Shown here in pieces: positions 54,546-63,663 of a DNA stretch of 64,000 nt. The stretch covers positions 29,841,201 through 29,905,200 of the forward strand of contig OY755238.1 of NCBI GenBank assembly GCA_963576725.1, written 5' to 3'. The notes beneath the pieces are model-generated. The model searched no databases, had not been told where the DNA came from, and saw nothing but the letters and a program-made list of their open reading frames with translations. Position numbers and translations under genes: made by a program. This DNA comes from Azorinus chamasolen. Taxonomy: Eukaryota; Mollusca; Bivalvia; Cardiida; Solecurtidae. Each line of letters opens with the position of its first letter. Within the stretch, counting starts at the first letter, position 1.

Positions 54546-55080
54546 GTAAATTAAACCTTTATTTTAAGAATAACTCCTTTATTTCTCCACCAAACCTTAT
54601 GTTGTGACCATTCTTTAGAATCGTCTCTTCGAGACAATTCTAAACAATGATCACAACATAGGGTTGGTTGAACAAATCACGAGATTCACTTGTTGTGGTC
54701 ATAATGCTTCCGTGGATAAATGACGATTTTAGTATTTTTAATACGCACTCTTATCAATGACTGTATATTGTAAACGTAATAGTTGTAACTGATAACAAGA
54801 TCATTGACCTCGGTAGTGTTATGTTTTTATTTTTTTAGTAATAGATCTATATAAAATATCATGTCCGTATATAATTATTTATTTTTTATTTTTGTAAGCG
54901 TTTATGGGCTTGTTTTGCATGCCCACGACTCCTCGTTTATACAATATCATCTTCCTATTTTTATGTCAACGAGATAACAAAACATTAACAAACATATGAT
55001 GACAGTAGTAACCTTTAGGCGGCTGTGTGAATATTATTTGCAAACTTTTGAAGACATCCTGATTCAAAGTGAGAACGTAT
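54546..55080. repeat. Hairpin-MITE region, duplicate B
   Basis: The well-preserved hairpin TTTCTCCACCAAACCTTATG..TTGTGACCATTCTTTAGAAT with its complement occupies about 54,580-54,690. The downstream sequence parallels duplicate A (52,692-53,240) at an offset of about 1.85 kb. Confidence 0.65.
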
Positions 55081-55242
55081 TGACACATAGGTATGTATTT
55101 GAGAGGAAATGACGACGTTACTTACACTATTAGATAAATAAAAAACAAGCCAAGTTTTTAGTGTGCATATATTTATGGTAACGTGTAACCCTTTACTCCG
55201 TAAGTACATTATTTATGTGCATTTTTAAACTGGGTAGATCTA

Positions 55243-56601
55243 CAGTACGTGGCCATATATATTTCATCAAAATGGACGACGTCATGACGTTTAAAATTTG
55301 AAACATAATTTTTGAACAAAAATAACTCAAATGTCCAAACTTCTTTCTTACCTCTGACTATCAGTACTTCGTTATATGGCCTTTAGAAATTATCACATGT
55401 CTCAATCGTCTTGGTATCGATGCATATAGGCTCTGTATATACACGGGAGTAAGGGAGTCCCAGATTTTCAGAACTTCGTGAATGAGTGTGTCTCTGTTGT
55501 GAATGTGATTTATTCTCTTCTGAAGTTTGATTTTGACAGTTCTCCATATATTTTCAATTATGTTTATGTCCGGGGACTGAGAGGGCCAATTTAGACAAGG
55601 GATGCTGTTTTCTCTTTTCCATGCCATAGCTCTTCGAGATTTATGGGCAGGGGCGTTGTCATCTTGAAAGATATAATCAGAATTGGGGAAATGTTTAGCT
55701 ACTACAGGCCAGAGATTGTTATCAAGTGTTTGTATGTACTTATCTGTGTCCATAGAACCCTTAATATCAACAAGTGTTCCAACACCCTTATAGGCAATAC
55801 AGCCCCAAAACATCACACTGACCACTGCCCCAGCTCTCACTCCAACACATTCCGGTCTATAAACTTCATCGGCCTTTCTCCACACAAAAACTTTTTGTTG
55901 TTTCCCACTACCACTTGGATTTCGTCAGAGAAAATCACCTTTTTCCAGTTTTGATTTAAAGTCCACAAAAGTTTACTTCGACACCAGTTAACCCTCTTTT
56001 TCTTATTCACCCCTGAGACGGTGAGTGTCTTACGAACTCGGCGTCTGCTGAACCCGTAGAATCTTAATCTTCTCCTGACAGTCCGGCTAGAAATCCTCGA
56101 GGGCAAAGCCTCATTAACCATGTTAGTGATCACTGTCAAAGGTTCTCGTCTATACAGTTTTACACCCCTCAACAACGTTCGGTCTCCCCGTGGCCCTGTG
56201 ATTTTCTTGCGGCCACTTCGTTGTTTGTTTTCTATCGAACCGCGTATCAAATATTGTTTTTTTTAATTTACTCACGGTTCCCTGATTTATTCCCATTATT
56301 TCTCCGATCTTTCTTTGATTTACACCATCCGAAAGTAGATTTAAAACAACCATTTTTTGTTTAGGGGTCATTTCTTTTCCCTTTCTGGCCATTGTTTACA
56401 AACGCTACAATTACGTCAGAAATGTCAGAAATGACGTCACTTCTGTTGTCATACTTATAGTAAACATTCTAAAAATTAACCATGCAAATTATTATGCTAA
56501 TAAATTAAAACACTTTAATGATTGAAGTCCTTAACGTAACTGGTTCATTTTTGCGTTCAACTTGGTCGCCATTTTGATGAAATATATATGGCCACGTACT
56601 G
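55243..56601 (-). mobile_element. Tc1/mariner-superfamily transposon, complete ends
   Basis: A 1,359-bp element with perfect 33-bp terminal inverted repeats beginning CAGTACGTGGCCATATATAT. TA lies at both outer borders (55,241-55,242 and 56,602-56,603), the normal Tc1/mariner target duplication. It contains one transposase gene on the minus strand that nearly fills it. Perfect TIR identity suggests a fairly recent insertion, although the gene is already frameshifted. Confidence 0.95.
55361..56392 (-). pseudogene. Tc1-like DD34E transposase, two frameshifts
   Basis: Three overlapping minus-strand frames make one transposase of about 340 residues. Frame 1 (56,150-56,392) starts MARKGKEMTPKQKMVVLNLL with the first helix-turn-helix (INQRKIGEIMGINQGTVSKL-like). 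After a shift near the T-run at 56,255-56,268, frame 2 (55,837-56,250) has SGRKKITGPRGDRTLLR, the second DNA-binding half (SRISSRTVRRRLRFYGF), and the first catalytic Asp in VIFSDE. After a second shift near 55,885-55,915, frame 3 (55,361-55,885) has MFWGCIAYKGVGTLVDIKG, the second Asp in FQDDNAPAH (residue 76 of this frame), and the catalytic Glu in SPDINIIENIW (residue 111). There are 34 residues between them, hence DD34E. All three acidic residues survive; only the frame is lost. The start Met is 13-14 codons before a plausible helix and about 200 bp inside the TIR, as usual. Confidence 0.92.
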
Positions 56602-56790
56602 TAGATAAGACGGTACATGCATGAGCCGTCTGATCAGGATCTGCTCCGTTTGCTTATGATGTACATGTATTATAGATATGATTCCATAGCTTCTGCCATG
56701 GCCAAATATTCCTGTGACAATATGTTATAATAAAAAATTAATCTAATTAATATCCATGAGGTCATTCTTTCATAAATGAATATTCATGGG

Positions 56791-57037
56791 TTAGCCCTTT
56801 CCCTTATGTAAGCGCATTTTGACGCATCTGCAAATACAGTAGACCCAGATCAGAGGCTCCTTTAGGAGCCGTCTGATCAGGGTCTGCTCTGTTTGCTCAT
56901 GGTGTAATATAGATCTGATTCTACAGCTTCTTCCTGATCCAAAATGTCATGTGATCATAAGCCATTATAAAAATAATCTTGTTAATATTTATGACGTCAT
57001 TATTTCCTATATGAATATTCATCAGGGAAAGGGTTAA
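56791..57037. mobile_element. TTAA MITE, GGCTCC-palindrome family
   Basis: A 247-bp element. TTAGCCCTTTCCCTTATGTA and GCGCATTTTGACGCATCTGC at the left; CAGATCAGAGGCTCCTTTAGGAGCCGTCTG in the centre; ATATTCATCAGGGAAAGGGTTAA at the right. It abuts the Tc1-split copy, with which it shares its left TTAG. Confidence 0.88.
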
Positions 57038-57189
57038 TGGGTTAAAGATCAGGAATTTCATTTTTTCTGAAAGGATAAATACGAACTAGACATGAACATT
57101 CTTATTAATTTAGGGGCATAAATAAATTAAGTGCAGCAGAACCTGTCTTTAGCGGTCAATCGGTCATTGAACATACGTAGAAGTCTTAA

Positions 57190-57253
57190 AATCAGGTGAA
57201 TGTTTAATGCAGGGCAAAACTAATGCAGAAAGCCCATATATAGGACTGGAACC

Positions 57254-57335
<82 letters not shown>

Positions 57336-57350
57336 CCACATTTATACAGT
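57190..57350. repeat. Half hairpin plus ATT microsatellite
   Basis: CAGGTGAATGTTTAATGCAG (57,193-57,233) is one arm of the CAGGTGATTG hairpin family. A pure (ATT)n tract with one slip at 57,256-57,335 follows, producing a poly-Tyr/poly-Ile artefact in translation. The other hairpin arm may have been replaced by the expanded microsatellite. Confidence 0.75.
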
Positions 57351-57479
57351 GCTCTTTTCACAATGGATATGTGCGTTCAACAGCGCTTCACAATTGTGAC
57401 CGGTTTTAAGGTTCCACCGGCCTTACAACGTTACAAATACACCTTTTTATGGCCGCTTAAGACAGGTTCTACCGTATAG

Positions 57480-57598
57480 TTTTATGAATAACCTTTTCAC
57501 GTTTCCAACATCTATGAAATTGTCTTCAAGACACGATTCCAAAGAGTGGTTACAACATAGAATTCGTAAGGAAAATGACAATATTTTCCTTATCCGCT
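57480..57598. repeat. Hairpin-MITE fragment
   Basis: ATTGTCTTCAAGACACGATTCCAAAGAGTG and TACAACATAGAATTCGTAAG resemble the right half of the 6,752-6,845 hairpin. Confidence 0.5.
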
Positions 57599-57813
57599 TT
57601 AACCTTTAGCCTGCTGAGCAAATTATTTTTGTAGAATTGATCACCTACTATATTTTCAAAATTCAAGCAATAATCAATTTGTCTACCAAAATGCAATAAG
57701 GATGACAAAAAAGTTTGGATCATGATGAGACGCCGAGTTACTCGGCGTCTCATCTGGATCCAAACTGTTTGCATAGGTATTCACTCATCCGTCCATAGCA
57801 GGCTAAAGGTTAA
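57599..57813. mobile_element. TTAA MITE, GCCTGCTGA termini, GAGACGCCGAG palindrome
   Basis: 215 bp: TTAACCTTTAGCCTGCTGA to AGCAGGCTAAAGGTTAA. It has the same length and end sequence as 33,588-33,802. The central palindrome around GATGAGACGCCGAGTTACTC is at about 57,712-57,772. Confidence 0.9.
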
Positions 57814-58173
57814 ACAGTTACTCTTAGGACCCAACCTGTTTCACATTAAGTTTGTCCTTCAAAAGAAATAGACATATGTTTTCGTCTTGTTATGAATTAT
57901 ATTCCTTCTCTAGACGAAATACAGCTGAAGACATTAGAAAAAGAACACAGAACTCTGTCAATCGTATGTATTAATTGTGCGAGTGAGTTAGAGTTGCCTC
58001 CCTTACCTTACAAAAACTCCTAGCATTCGAGATAATTTTATTACTTGTACCAGTAGCAACGATGCAATCATTCGTGTCCTAATAGGACATAACCCAATAT
58101 TCTAATAGTTTTTATCCAAATCAGACACTTAAAATCACCACTTTTTAAACACGGTATTGCGAATAGTTTTATA
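57814..58173. other. Non-coding, no clear feature
   Basis: Nothing recognised in this 360-bp spacer. Confidence 0.35.
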
Positions 58174-58298
58174 TTAACCCTCTACTCCATATACAAGACT
58201 TTTTTACACATTTGCAAACAGAGTAGACCCTGTAGGAGGCGTCTGATAAAGTGTCTTGCTGTGTTTAGTTATCGAATTAAATAGTTCTGATTCTTTAA
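58174..58298. mobile_element. GGCTCC-family MITE, right part missing
   Basis: It starts TTAACCCTCTACTCCATATA, then CACATTTGCAAACAGAGTAG and a damaged GTAGGAGGCGTCTGATAAAG centre. It stops at the TTAA of the next MITE (58,295), without its own right terminus. Confidence 0.65.
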
Positions 58299-58527
58299 CC
58301 CTTTCCTCCATAAGTACACCTTTCTACGCCTCTGTAAAGGTTACCTGTTGAAACAATTGTGATAAATAGAGCATTTGCTCCTACAGGATCAAATGCTCTA
58401 TTTATCACAATGGTTTCAAACTACAAAATTCTAAAAAAAAATATCCTTTTCCCTAGTTAATTCTCTTTTTCGGTAGATTTATTCAAAGTGGTTGGATCTA
58501 AAGATAGCCTATGAGGGAATATGTTAA
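58295..58527. mobile_element. TTAA MITE, AT-palindrome family
   Basis: 233 bp from TTAACCCTTTCCTCCATAAG to AGCCTATGAGGGAATATGTTAA. Palindrome TGTGATAAATAGAGCATTTG with its complement at about 58,357-58,415. A good reference copy for the family. Confidence 0.9.
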
Positions 58528-58665
58528 TAGTTTCTACCATGGCCAAAGAGTCCAATGTGCATACGCTATGATGAATAGCTCTTTCAATAACATTCATTAT
58601 GTCATGATTCCTGTCATTACTATTTATGGAGTACAGTACTATGATTTAAATGTAGAATTTTAGAA

Positions 58666-58893
58666 TTAATGCATTATCTTATATTGACGCCTCTCTGCGC
58701 CTCTGCAAACATAACTTTTTGAAACCATTGTGATAAATAGAGCATTTGCTCCTTAGGGGCAAATGCTATATTCATCACAATGGTGTCTTAACTACATTAT
58801 TCTTAAAAGGGCGTTTTTCTATGAAATCCTCTTTTTCGGTGAATTCATTTAAATAGGTTGGGTCTAAAAATATCCTATAAGGTTACGGGTTAA
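58666..58893. mobile_element. TTAA MITE, AT-palindrome family
   Basis: 228 bp from TTAATGCATTATCTTATATT to TATCCTATAAGGTTACGGGTTAA. The central palindrome is at about 58,723-58,785. It lies 140 bp from the preceding copy in the same orientation. Confidence 0.88.
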
Positions 58894-59054
58894 AGGAATA
58901 CATGTACTTTTATTTGCTACTGATGGACATAAAAAGATCGAACGAAATGGCAAAAAAAAACCTTCGTGCGGCCACATAACTGCGATAAGATTATCGTCTC
59001 TTTCGGGTTTGAAGTCGATTATTTCAATTACATTACAAACAGATAATCAAAGTA
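58894..59054. other. Non-coding spacer
   Basis: Nothing recognised; some of this may be the outer part of the next MITE. Confidence 0.35.
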
Positions 59055-59165
59055 CAAACAGTGTGTGTCCAAATGAGACGCCGAGTTACGCGGCATCTCA
59101 TCTGGATCCATGTTGTTTGCAAAGTTCATCAAAGCTTCGTCACCTTTGGTGGCGAAAGAGATAAA
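59055..59165. mobile_element. GAGACGCCGAG-palindrome MITE fragment
   Basis: The palindrome ACAAACAGTGTGTGTCCAAA..GATGAGACGCCGAGTTACGC (59,055-59,120) is followed by CACCTTTGGTGGCGAAAGAG. That corresponds to the AGCGAAAGGGTTAA terminus but has lost the final TTAA. Confidence 0.65.
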
Positions 59166-59336
59166 TGTCAAAACCACAAGAAGACTGTTTGCCAAACGAC
59201 CTTTACAAACTTGTTTTTGCACTTGCATGTCACTCTTTCCCAGTGACTTCAGTAGTGCGGGTCAACGTTTTCGTTGCCAGATGCGAATCTGTTAATACTT
59301 TGGGTTTTCAGTTTGGATCCAGAAGATATGCAGGCT

Positions 59337-59584
59337 TTAACCGTTTCTCTGTTTTATTTTTATTTCAAATTCCAATACCTACTGACTATTCATGTACAAA
59401 CTAGTTATAATGACATTTAGAAGGTAAAACATTGTAACCATTTTAGAAAGTAATGAAACCGATCTGTCAATTTCCATTGACAAACCGAGCAGACTCTAAT
59501 CAGACGGCTCCTATAGGAGCAGTCTGATCTGAGTCTACTCTGTTTGCAAATGCGTGAAAACGTATTTATGGAGTAAAGGGTTAA
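59337..59584. mobile_element. TTAA MITE, GGCTCC-palindrome family
   Basis: 248 bp from TTAACCGTTTCTCTGTTTTA to TTTATGGAGTAAAGGGTTAA. The palindrome ATCAGACGGCTCCTATAGGA with its complement GCAGTCTGAT is at about 59,485-59,545. The interior matches 53,963-54,179. Confidence 0.88.
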
Positions 59585-59724
59585 AAGGCTTGTTACTATG
59601 TTTTACATATTTGACCGAAAAAGGACAGACAATAAAATAGTGAATATTGAATCTGGCGAAACATTTTGCAGAAGACATTTGCACCTTTACCCCATTAGTG
59701 AAATGGTTGAATTGTTTTTACCAT

Positions 59725-59970
59725 TTAACCTTTTCGGCGCCAAATTTCAAATTGTCGTTTGCAATCCAAGTTTGTTAAATCATTCAGTAAAATAAGAAAA
59801 TGAGATAAATAAATGCAAATCTCAAAGGAATAAAGCACATATATAGAAATGGAGATTGAGACAAATAGTGAAGTCCCTGATCAGACGCCGCCTTGAAAAG
59901 GCGACATCTGGTCTGGGATTGCACTATTTGTCGTGGTGCATTTATGCGACTGCGGCGGTGAAAGAGTTAA
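59725..59970. mobile_element. TTAA MITE, GGCGCCA-ended, GACGCCGCCTT palindrome
   Basis: 246 bp from TTAACCTTTTCGGCGCCA to GCGGCGGTGAAAGAGTTAA. The central inverted repeat AATAGTGAAGTCCCTGATCA, then AGACGCCGCCTTGAAAAGGC, then ATTGCACTATT is at about 59,864-59,935. It has a different palindrome from the other families but the same TTAA ends. I saw no second copy. Confidence 0.75.
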
Positions 59971-60044
59971 AAGAAATCTGGATCCAGATGAGATGTGTAC
60001 ATTTGTTACTCGACTTAGTGTCACAACCACCACCGCCACCAAAC

Positions 60045-60057
60045 CCATCATCATCAT

Positions 60058-60144
<87 letters not shown>

Positions 60145-60155
60145 CATCATCCAAA
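60045..60155. repeat. ATC/TCA trinucleotide microsatellite
   Basis: Nearly pure (ATC)n of about 100 bp with a single ACC interruption near 60,124. Readings in every frame give homopolymer proteins (Ile, Met or Asp), which are artefacts. Confidence 0.95.
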
Positions 60156-60400
60156 TTTGCATACATGTATCTGTTATTTTTAACACTTTACTTTGCGAAT
60201 ATTCACTGAAGAAATAATTGCATTGTGAACATAGCGGCATTTTTACACACACTGAAACATTTAACCCTATCCTTTTTTTAAAACAAATGCATTTATATAA
60301 TTCCGTAACCAAATAGAACAAAACTGGTCATACAGCTCAAATAGCTGATCTGGGTCTGCTCTGTTTACAATGCATATATATGGAGTACATGGTTGACTCA

Positions 60401-60622
60401 TTATATCATAGGCTATTTTTAGACCCAACCTCTTTGAATAAATCTACTGAAAAGGAGCATTAACTATAGAAAAGGAGAGTTTTAGAATTGTGTTGTCTTG
60501 AAACCATTGTGATAAATAGAGCATTTGCTCCTATGGAGTAAATGCTCTATTTATCAAAATGGTTTCAAAATGTGAGTTTTATAGAGGCGCAAAATTGCGT
60601 CACTAGGGGGGTAATGTGTTAA
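60401..60622. mobile_element. TTAA MITE, AT-palindrome family, inverted
   Basis: The left end TTATATCATAGGCTATTTTT has a decayed TTAA, and the right end is GGGGTAATGTGTTAA; 222 bp. GACCCAACCTCTTTGAATAA and the central palindrome (60,508-60,560) are intact. A short GGCTCC-type arm (GATCTGGGTCTGCTCTGTTT) lies just upstream at 60,345-60,366. Confidence 0.82.
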
Positions 60623-60827
60623 TTAAAGGACTAGAGGAAACTCTGGCATTTGAAGAGAAGCAGATGACATAGTGCTACAGTAAATCCTCTCTAATGCGAC
60701 CACTTAATGAATAAACATAAGTGTCTTTAAAATATGATAGTTACTTCATGCAGGATGAAGTAATGCAGAATGCTCAAACAGCAGCTTGCTGTATCAAATG
60801 TGTGTTGCACTGAGCTACCAAATGCAT

Positions 60828-61281
60828 TTAACCCGTTCCCTCATATTGACGCCACTGTAAAAATCACCTTTTGAAACCATTGTGATAAATTGAGTGTTTG
60901 CTCCTTATGAGCATACTTATGCTCTATATATATGTATCGCAATCGTTTCAAACCTACAGCATTTTAACCCATTACCTTATATGCTATTTTTAGATACAAC
61001 ATCTTTAAATAAATCTACCGAAAACGAGCATTAATTGGAGAAAAGGAAACTTTTAGAAATTTGTACTTTGAAACTATTGTGATAAATAGAGCATTTGCTC
61101 CTATAGGAGCAAATGCTCTATTTATCATAATGGTTTTACAAAATGACTTTTACAGAGTCGTCAAAAGTCGTCAATATGAGGGAATGAGTTAAACTTTTAT
61201 TTTATTCTTGTAAATGTTCCTTCTAAGGAAATCTTTTCAAAGAGGTTGAGTCTAAAAATAGTTTATGGGGGAATGAATTAA
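60828..61281. mobile_element. AT-palindrome MITE (outer copy) interrupted by another MITE
   Basis: The left part (60,828-60,967) runs from TTAACCCGTTCCCTCATATT to ACCTACAGCATTTTAA. The right part (61,193-61,281) runs from ACTTTTATTTTATTC to ATGGGGGAATGAATTAA. Together they are 229 bp, the normal family length. The palindrome in this copy is eroded. Confidence 0.85.
60964..61192. mobile_element. AT-palindrome MITE (inner copy), bounded by TTAA
   Basis: 229 bp, including the TTAA on both sides (60,964-60,967 and 61,189-61,192), inserted in inverse orientation into the outer copy. The central palindrome ATAAATAGAGCATTTGCTCC, then TATAGG and its complement (61,080-61,132), is perfect or nearly so. 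It is among the best-preserved members. Confidence 0.9.
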
Positions 61282-61684
61282 GACATAGTAATGGACTTCC
61301 TTTTCATTGTCGCTTTAGATACTTTTTGTTTTACTGCACTTGAATTTAAAGAGCATTGGGCGATATAGATATTAACCTTGTGTATTTTGAAATACTCAAC
61401 TCAATAAAACTGTCAGTAATTTTTATTTAGTTTTACTTTCTATGTTTACAAAACTACTTAGACATTTTTGTTTTGTGTTTATTCTGACCAGATGTATATA
61501 TCTAACGCTTATCCGTTGAACTATTTCATCACGTATATTCATTTTAGAAATAATGACATCATGCATATTTATCAGCAAATGCTTTATGATGACATTGATT
61601 GTGGCCCAGAGTGTAGAATCAGATCTACATTATTTCATAGGAAAACAAGAGATGTCTGATCTAGGTCTACTTTGTTAGAGAAGA
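61282..61684. other. Non-coding; GGCTCC-type fragment near the end
   Basis: AT-rich. GTAGAATCAGATCTACATTA and GAGATGTCTGATCTAGGTCT (61,613-61,675) look like an eroded GGCTCC MITE interior. Confidence 0.4.
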
Positions 61685-61941
61685 CATTAATTAAAGCGTC
61701 CCTTCATACAAACGCTTTTCCGCGCCTTTGCAAACAGTGTAGATCCAGATATATCAGACAGATCCTGTAAGAGCCGTCTGATCTGGGTCTGCTCTGTTTG
61801 ACAGAATGGATATTTTCTGTAGGAATTCTTTATCCGATGTGAACTTAGGAAAGTAATTCAGTTTTATAGCAAACAGTGTAGACCCTGGACAAAGAGATGT
61901 GACATCCAACGAGCCCATTCAAGGCGGTATACACGGTTGGG
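61685..61941. mobile_element. GGCTCC-family MITE, one terminus recognisable
   Basis: TTAATTAAAGCGTCCCTTCA, ACGCTTTTCCGCGCCTTTGC and the GATCCAGATATATCAGACAG..GAGCCGTCTGATCTGGGTCT palindrome (61,740-61,795) are present. The right end is not resolved. Confidence 0.6.
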
Positions 61942-62189
61942 TTAACCCTTTCCCTTATGTAAGCGCATTTTGACGCATCTGCAAACAGAGAAGACCCAGA
62001 TCAGACGGCTCCTATAGGAGCCTTCTGATCAGGGTCTGCTCTGTTTGTTTATGGTGTAATATAGATATGAGTCTACAGCTTCTGCCTGGGCCAAAATGTC
62101 CTGTTTTCATATTCCATTATAAAAATAATCTTATTAATATTCATGACGTCATTATTTCTTACATGAATATACAACAGGGAAAGGGTTAA
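61942..62189. mobile_element. TTAA MITE, GGCTCC-palindrome family
   Basis: 248 bp from TTAACCCTTTCCCTTATGTA to ATACAACAGGGAAAGGGTTAA. The palindrome CCCAGATCAGACGGCTCCTA with its complement is at about 61,990-62,045. Almost base-for-base like 56,791-57,037. Confidence 0.92.
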
Positions 62190-62257
62190 ATCCTTTCAAG
62201 GTCACAAGACATTTATAGAAACGGGTTAGTAGTCACGTCGTGATTTCTCATGTGTAA

Positions 62258-62463
62258 ACCCCTAACCTGCTGAAAATAGCATGTTTGCTCAAACTCTAAT
62301 ATGAAGCAAGATTTACTAACCTGCGATTCGTGCAATTTTTTCAGAAACTATTCACCGGGTGTCAAACAGCTTGGATCCTGATCAGACGCCGAGTTACTCG
62401 GCGTCTCATTAGGATCCAAGCTGTTTGTAAATGACAAATAGGTCGCGATCGGCAGGGCAAACT
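62258..62463. mobile_element. GAGACGCCGAG-palindrome MITE, GGGTGTCAAACAG subtype
   Basis: ACCCCTAACCTGCTGAAAAT at the left, ACCGGGTGTCAAACAGCTTG before the palindrome, and GGTCGCGATCGGCAGGGCAA at the right. Partner of 2,235-2,435. TTAA ends not visible. Confidence 0.7.
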
Positions 62464-62963
62464 TTAATCTTATGACAGACATTTTTTTGTTTTGTTTACA
62501 TTTCTATGTTCTCTAAATGCCAAAAACAAAATGCTACAATAGGAATGCAGTGTTTGATATTGACAACAATGTATTTTAGTCTCATACACATGTACATTCC
62601 GACATTTCGCAAGCTGTTACCTTTGATGATGCAACATAGCGAGTTAACGACAGATTACTCCGTCAGGCAATATACCCACCCTGGTTATGAATGAATGGTA
62701 GTGGTTACAAATACAGTAAAACTTCTTTTTAGCGACCACAAACTGATATATATGTCTGGGTTGTAAATGCTTAATGCAGGGTGAATGTTATGCAGAAAGC
62801 TCCTGTGATGGCTTTTTGATTACTTTCGTCCTGCATTAAGAATCAACTTGTTTTTAAAGCACACATATTCATTTGATAAATTGTCGCTTTAAAGACACTC
62901 TTTGTACACTCTTGTATATATATATTGGTCTACCACCGTGACGTAGATACGGTAACACCTGGC
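62464..62963. repeat. Hairpin of the TGCAGGG..CATTA family with flanks
   Basis: The hairpin TAAATGCTTAATGCAGGGTG..TTACTTTCGTCCTGCATTAA lies at 62,765-62,850. Its outer context (AGTAAAACTTCTTTTTAGCG, GACCACAAACTG) resembles that at 63.7-64.0 kb (GTAGAACC..TTAAGCGAC). The rest is AT-rich, and the 62-codon frame at 62,506-62,694 is not supported. Confidence 0.6.
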
Positions 62964-63208
62964 TTAATCCTTACCTTCATATAAACGAGTTTTCACTCAT
63001 TTGCAAACAGAGTAGACCCAGATCAGACGGCTCCTGTAGGAGCCGTCCGATTAGGGTCTGCTCTGTTTGCTCATTGAATTTGAAATATCTGTTTCTTAAC
63101 TTTTTAAAATGGCTACAATGTTACACTTTCCATATTTCATTATAACTATTTCGTTCATGAATATTCAGTGGGTATTGAAATATAAAAATTGAACAGGGAG
63201 AGGGTTAA
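62964..63208. mobile_element. TTAA MITE, GGCTCC-palindrome family
   Basis: 245 bp from TTAATCCTTACCTTCATATA to TTGAACAGGGAGAGGGTTAA. The palindrome GACCCAGATCAGACGGCTCC..TGTAGGAGCCGTCCGATTAG is at about 63,008-63,070. Confidence 0.9.
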
Positions 63209-63426
63209 TCTTTCACTTAGTGTATATCCGTGTTAGTTATAATGACATCATAAATATTAATTTATGCGCATTTTACTTAGCAAACATACATTAACTGTAT
63301 ATAATTTAGTTTTAATACATTCATTAAATATATCTGCCGGCGGATCCATGATTACCTTAGCAAGCAGTTTGGATCCAGATTATGCAGCGAGTTCCTCGGT
63401 GTCTTATCAGGTAGAAAACTGATTAA
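63209..63426. repeat. Partial GAGACGCCGAG MITE and spacer
   Basis: GCAAGCAGTTTGGATCCAGA, TTATGCAGCGAGTTCCTCGG and TGTCTTATCAGG (63,360-63,415) are a damaged central palindrome directly upstream of an intact copy. Confidence 0.6.
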
Positions 63427-63663
63427 TTAACCTTTAGCCTGCTATCGGCGGATGAGTGAATACCTATGCAAACAGTTTGGATCCAGATGAGACGCCGAGT
63501 AACTCGGCGTCTCATCAGGATCCAAACTGTTTGACACTCTTGCATTTTTTGCATTTTGATTTTGATTGCATTTTGGTAGAAAAATTGATTATAGCTTGAC
63601 TTTTGAAAATGTAGTTAGTGAAAATTTCTGTAAAATTAATTTACTCAGCAGGCTAAAGGTTAA
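63427..63663. mobile_element. TTAA MITE, GCCTGCTG termini, GAGACGCCGAG palindrome
   Basis: 237 bp from TTAACCTTTAGCCTGCTATC to TCAGCAGGCTAAAGGTTAA. The perfect or near-perfect palindrome CAAACAGTTTGGATCCAGAT..GAGACGCCGAGT is at about 63,469-63,531. Confidence 0.92.

Larger units (their letters stand above)
55185..56794. mobile_element. GGCTCC-family MITE split by a Tc1 transposon
   Basis: The left part (55,185-55,242) starts GTAACCCTTTACTCCGTAAG and stops at GGGTAGATC. The right part (56,604-56,794) resumes GATAAGACGG, then GAGCCGTCTGATCAGGATCT, and ends ATATTCATGGGTTAG. Without the transposon the element is about 247-249 bp, the same as intact copies at 56,791-57,037, 61,942-62,189 and 59,337-59,584. 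Confidence 0.85.

Noticed and set aside
55643..55954. 103-codon plus-strand frame inside the Tc1 element
   Set aside because: Antisense shadow of the transposase catalytic region.
57207..57479. 90-codon frame with poly-Tyr/poly-Ile
   Set aside because: It runs through the (ATT)n microsatellite and has no other support.
59881..60321. 146-codon minus-strand frame with poly-Met, and matching poly-Ile and poly-Asp frames
   Set aside because: All are readings of the ATC microsatellite at 60,045-60,155.
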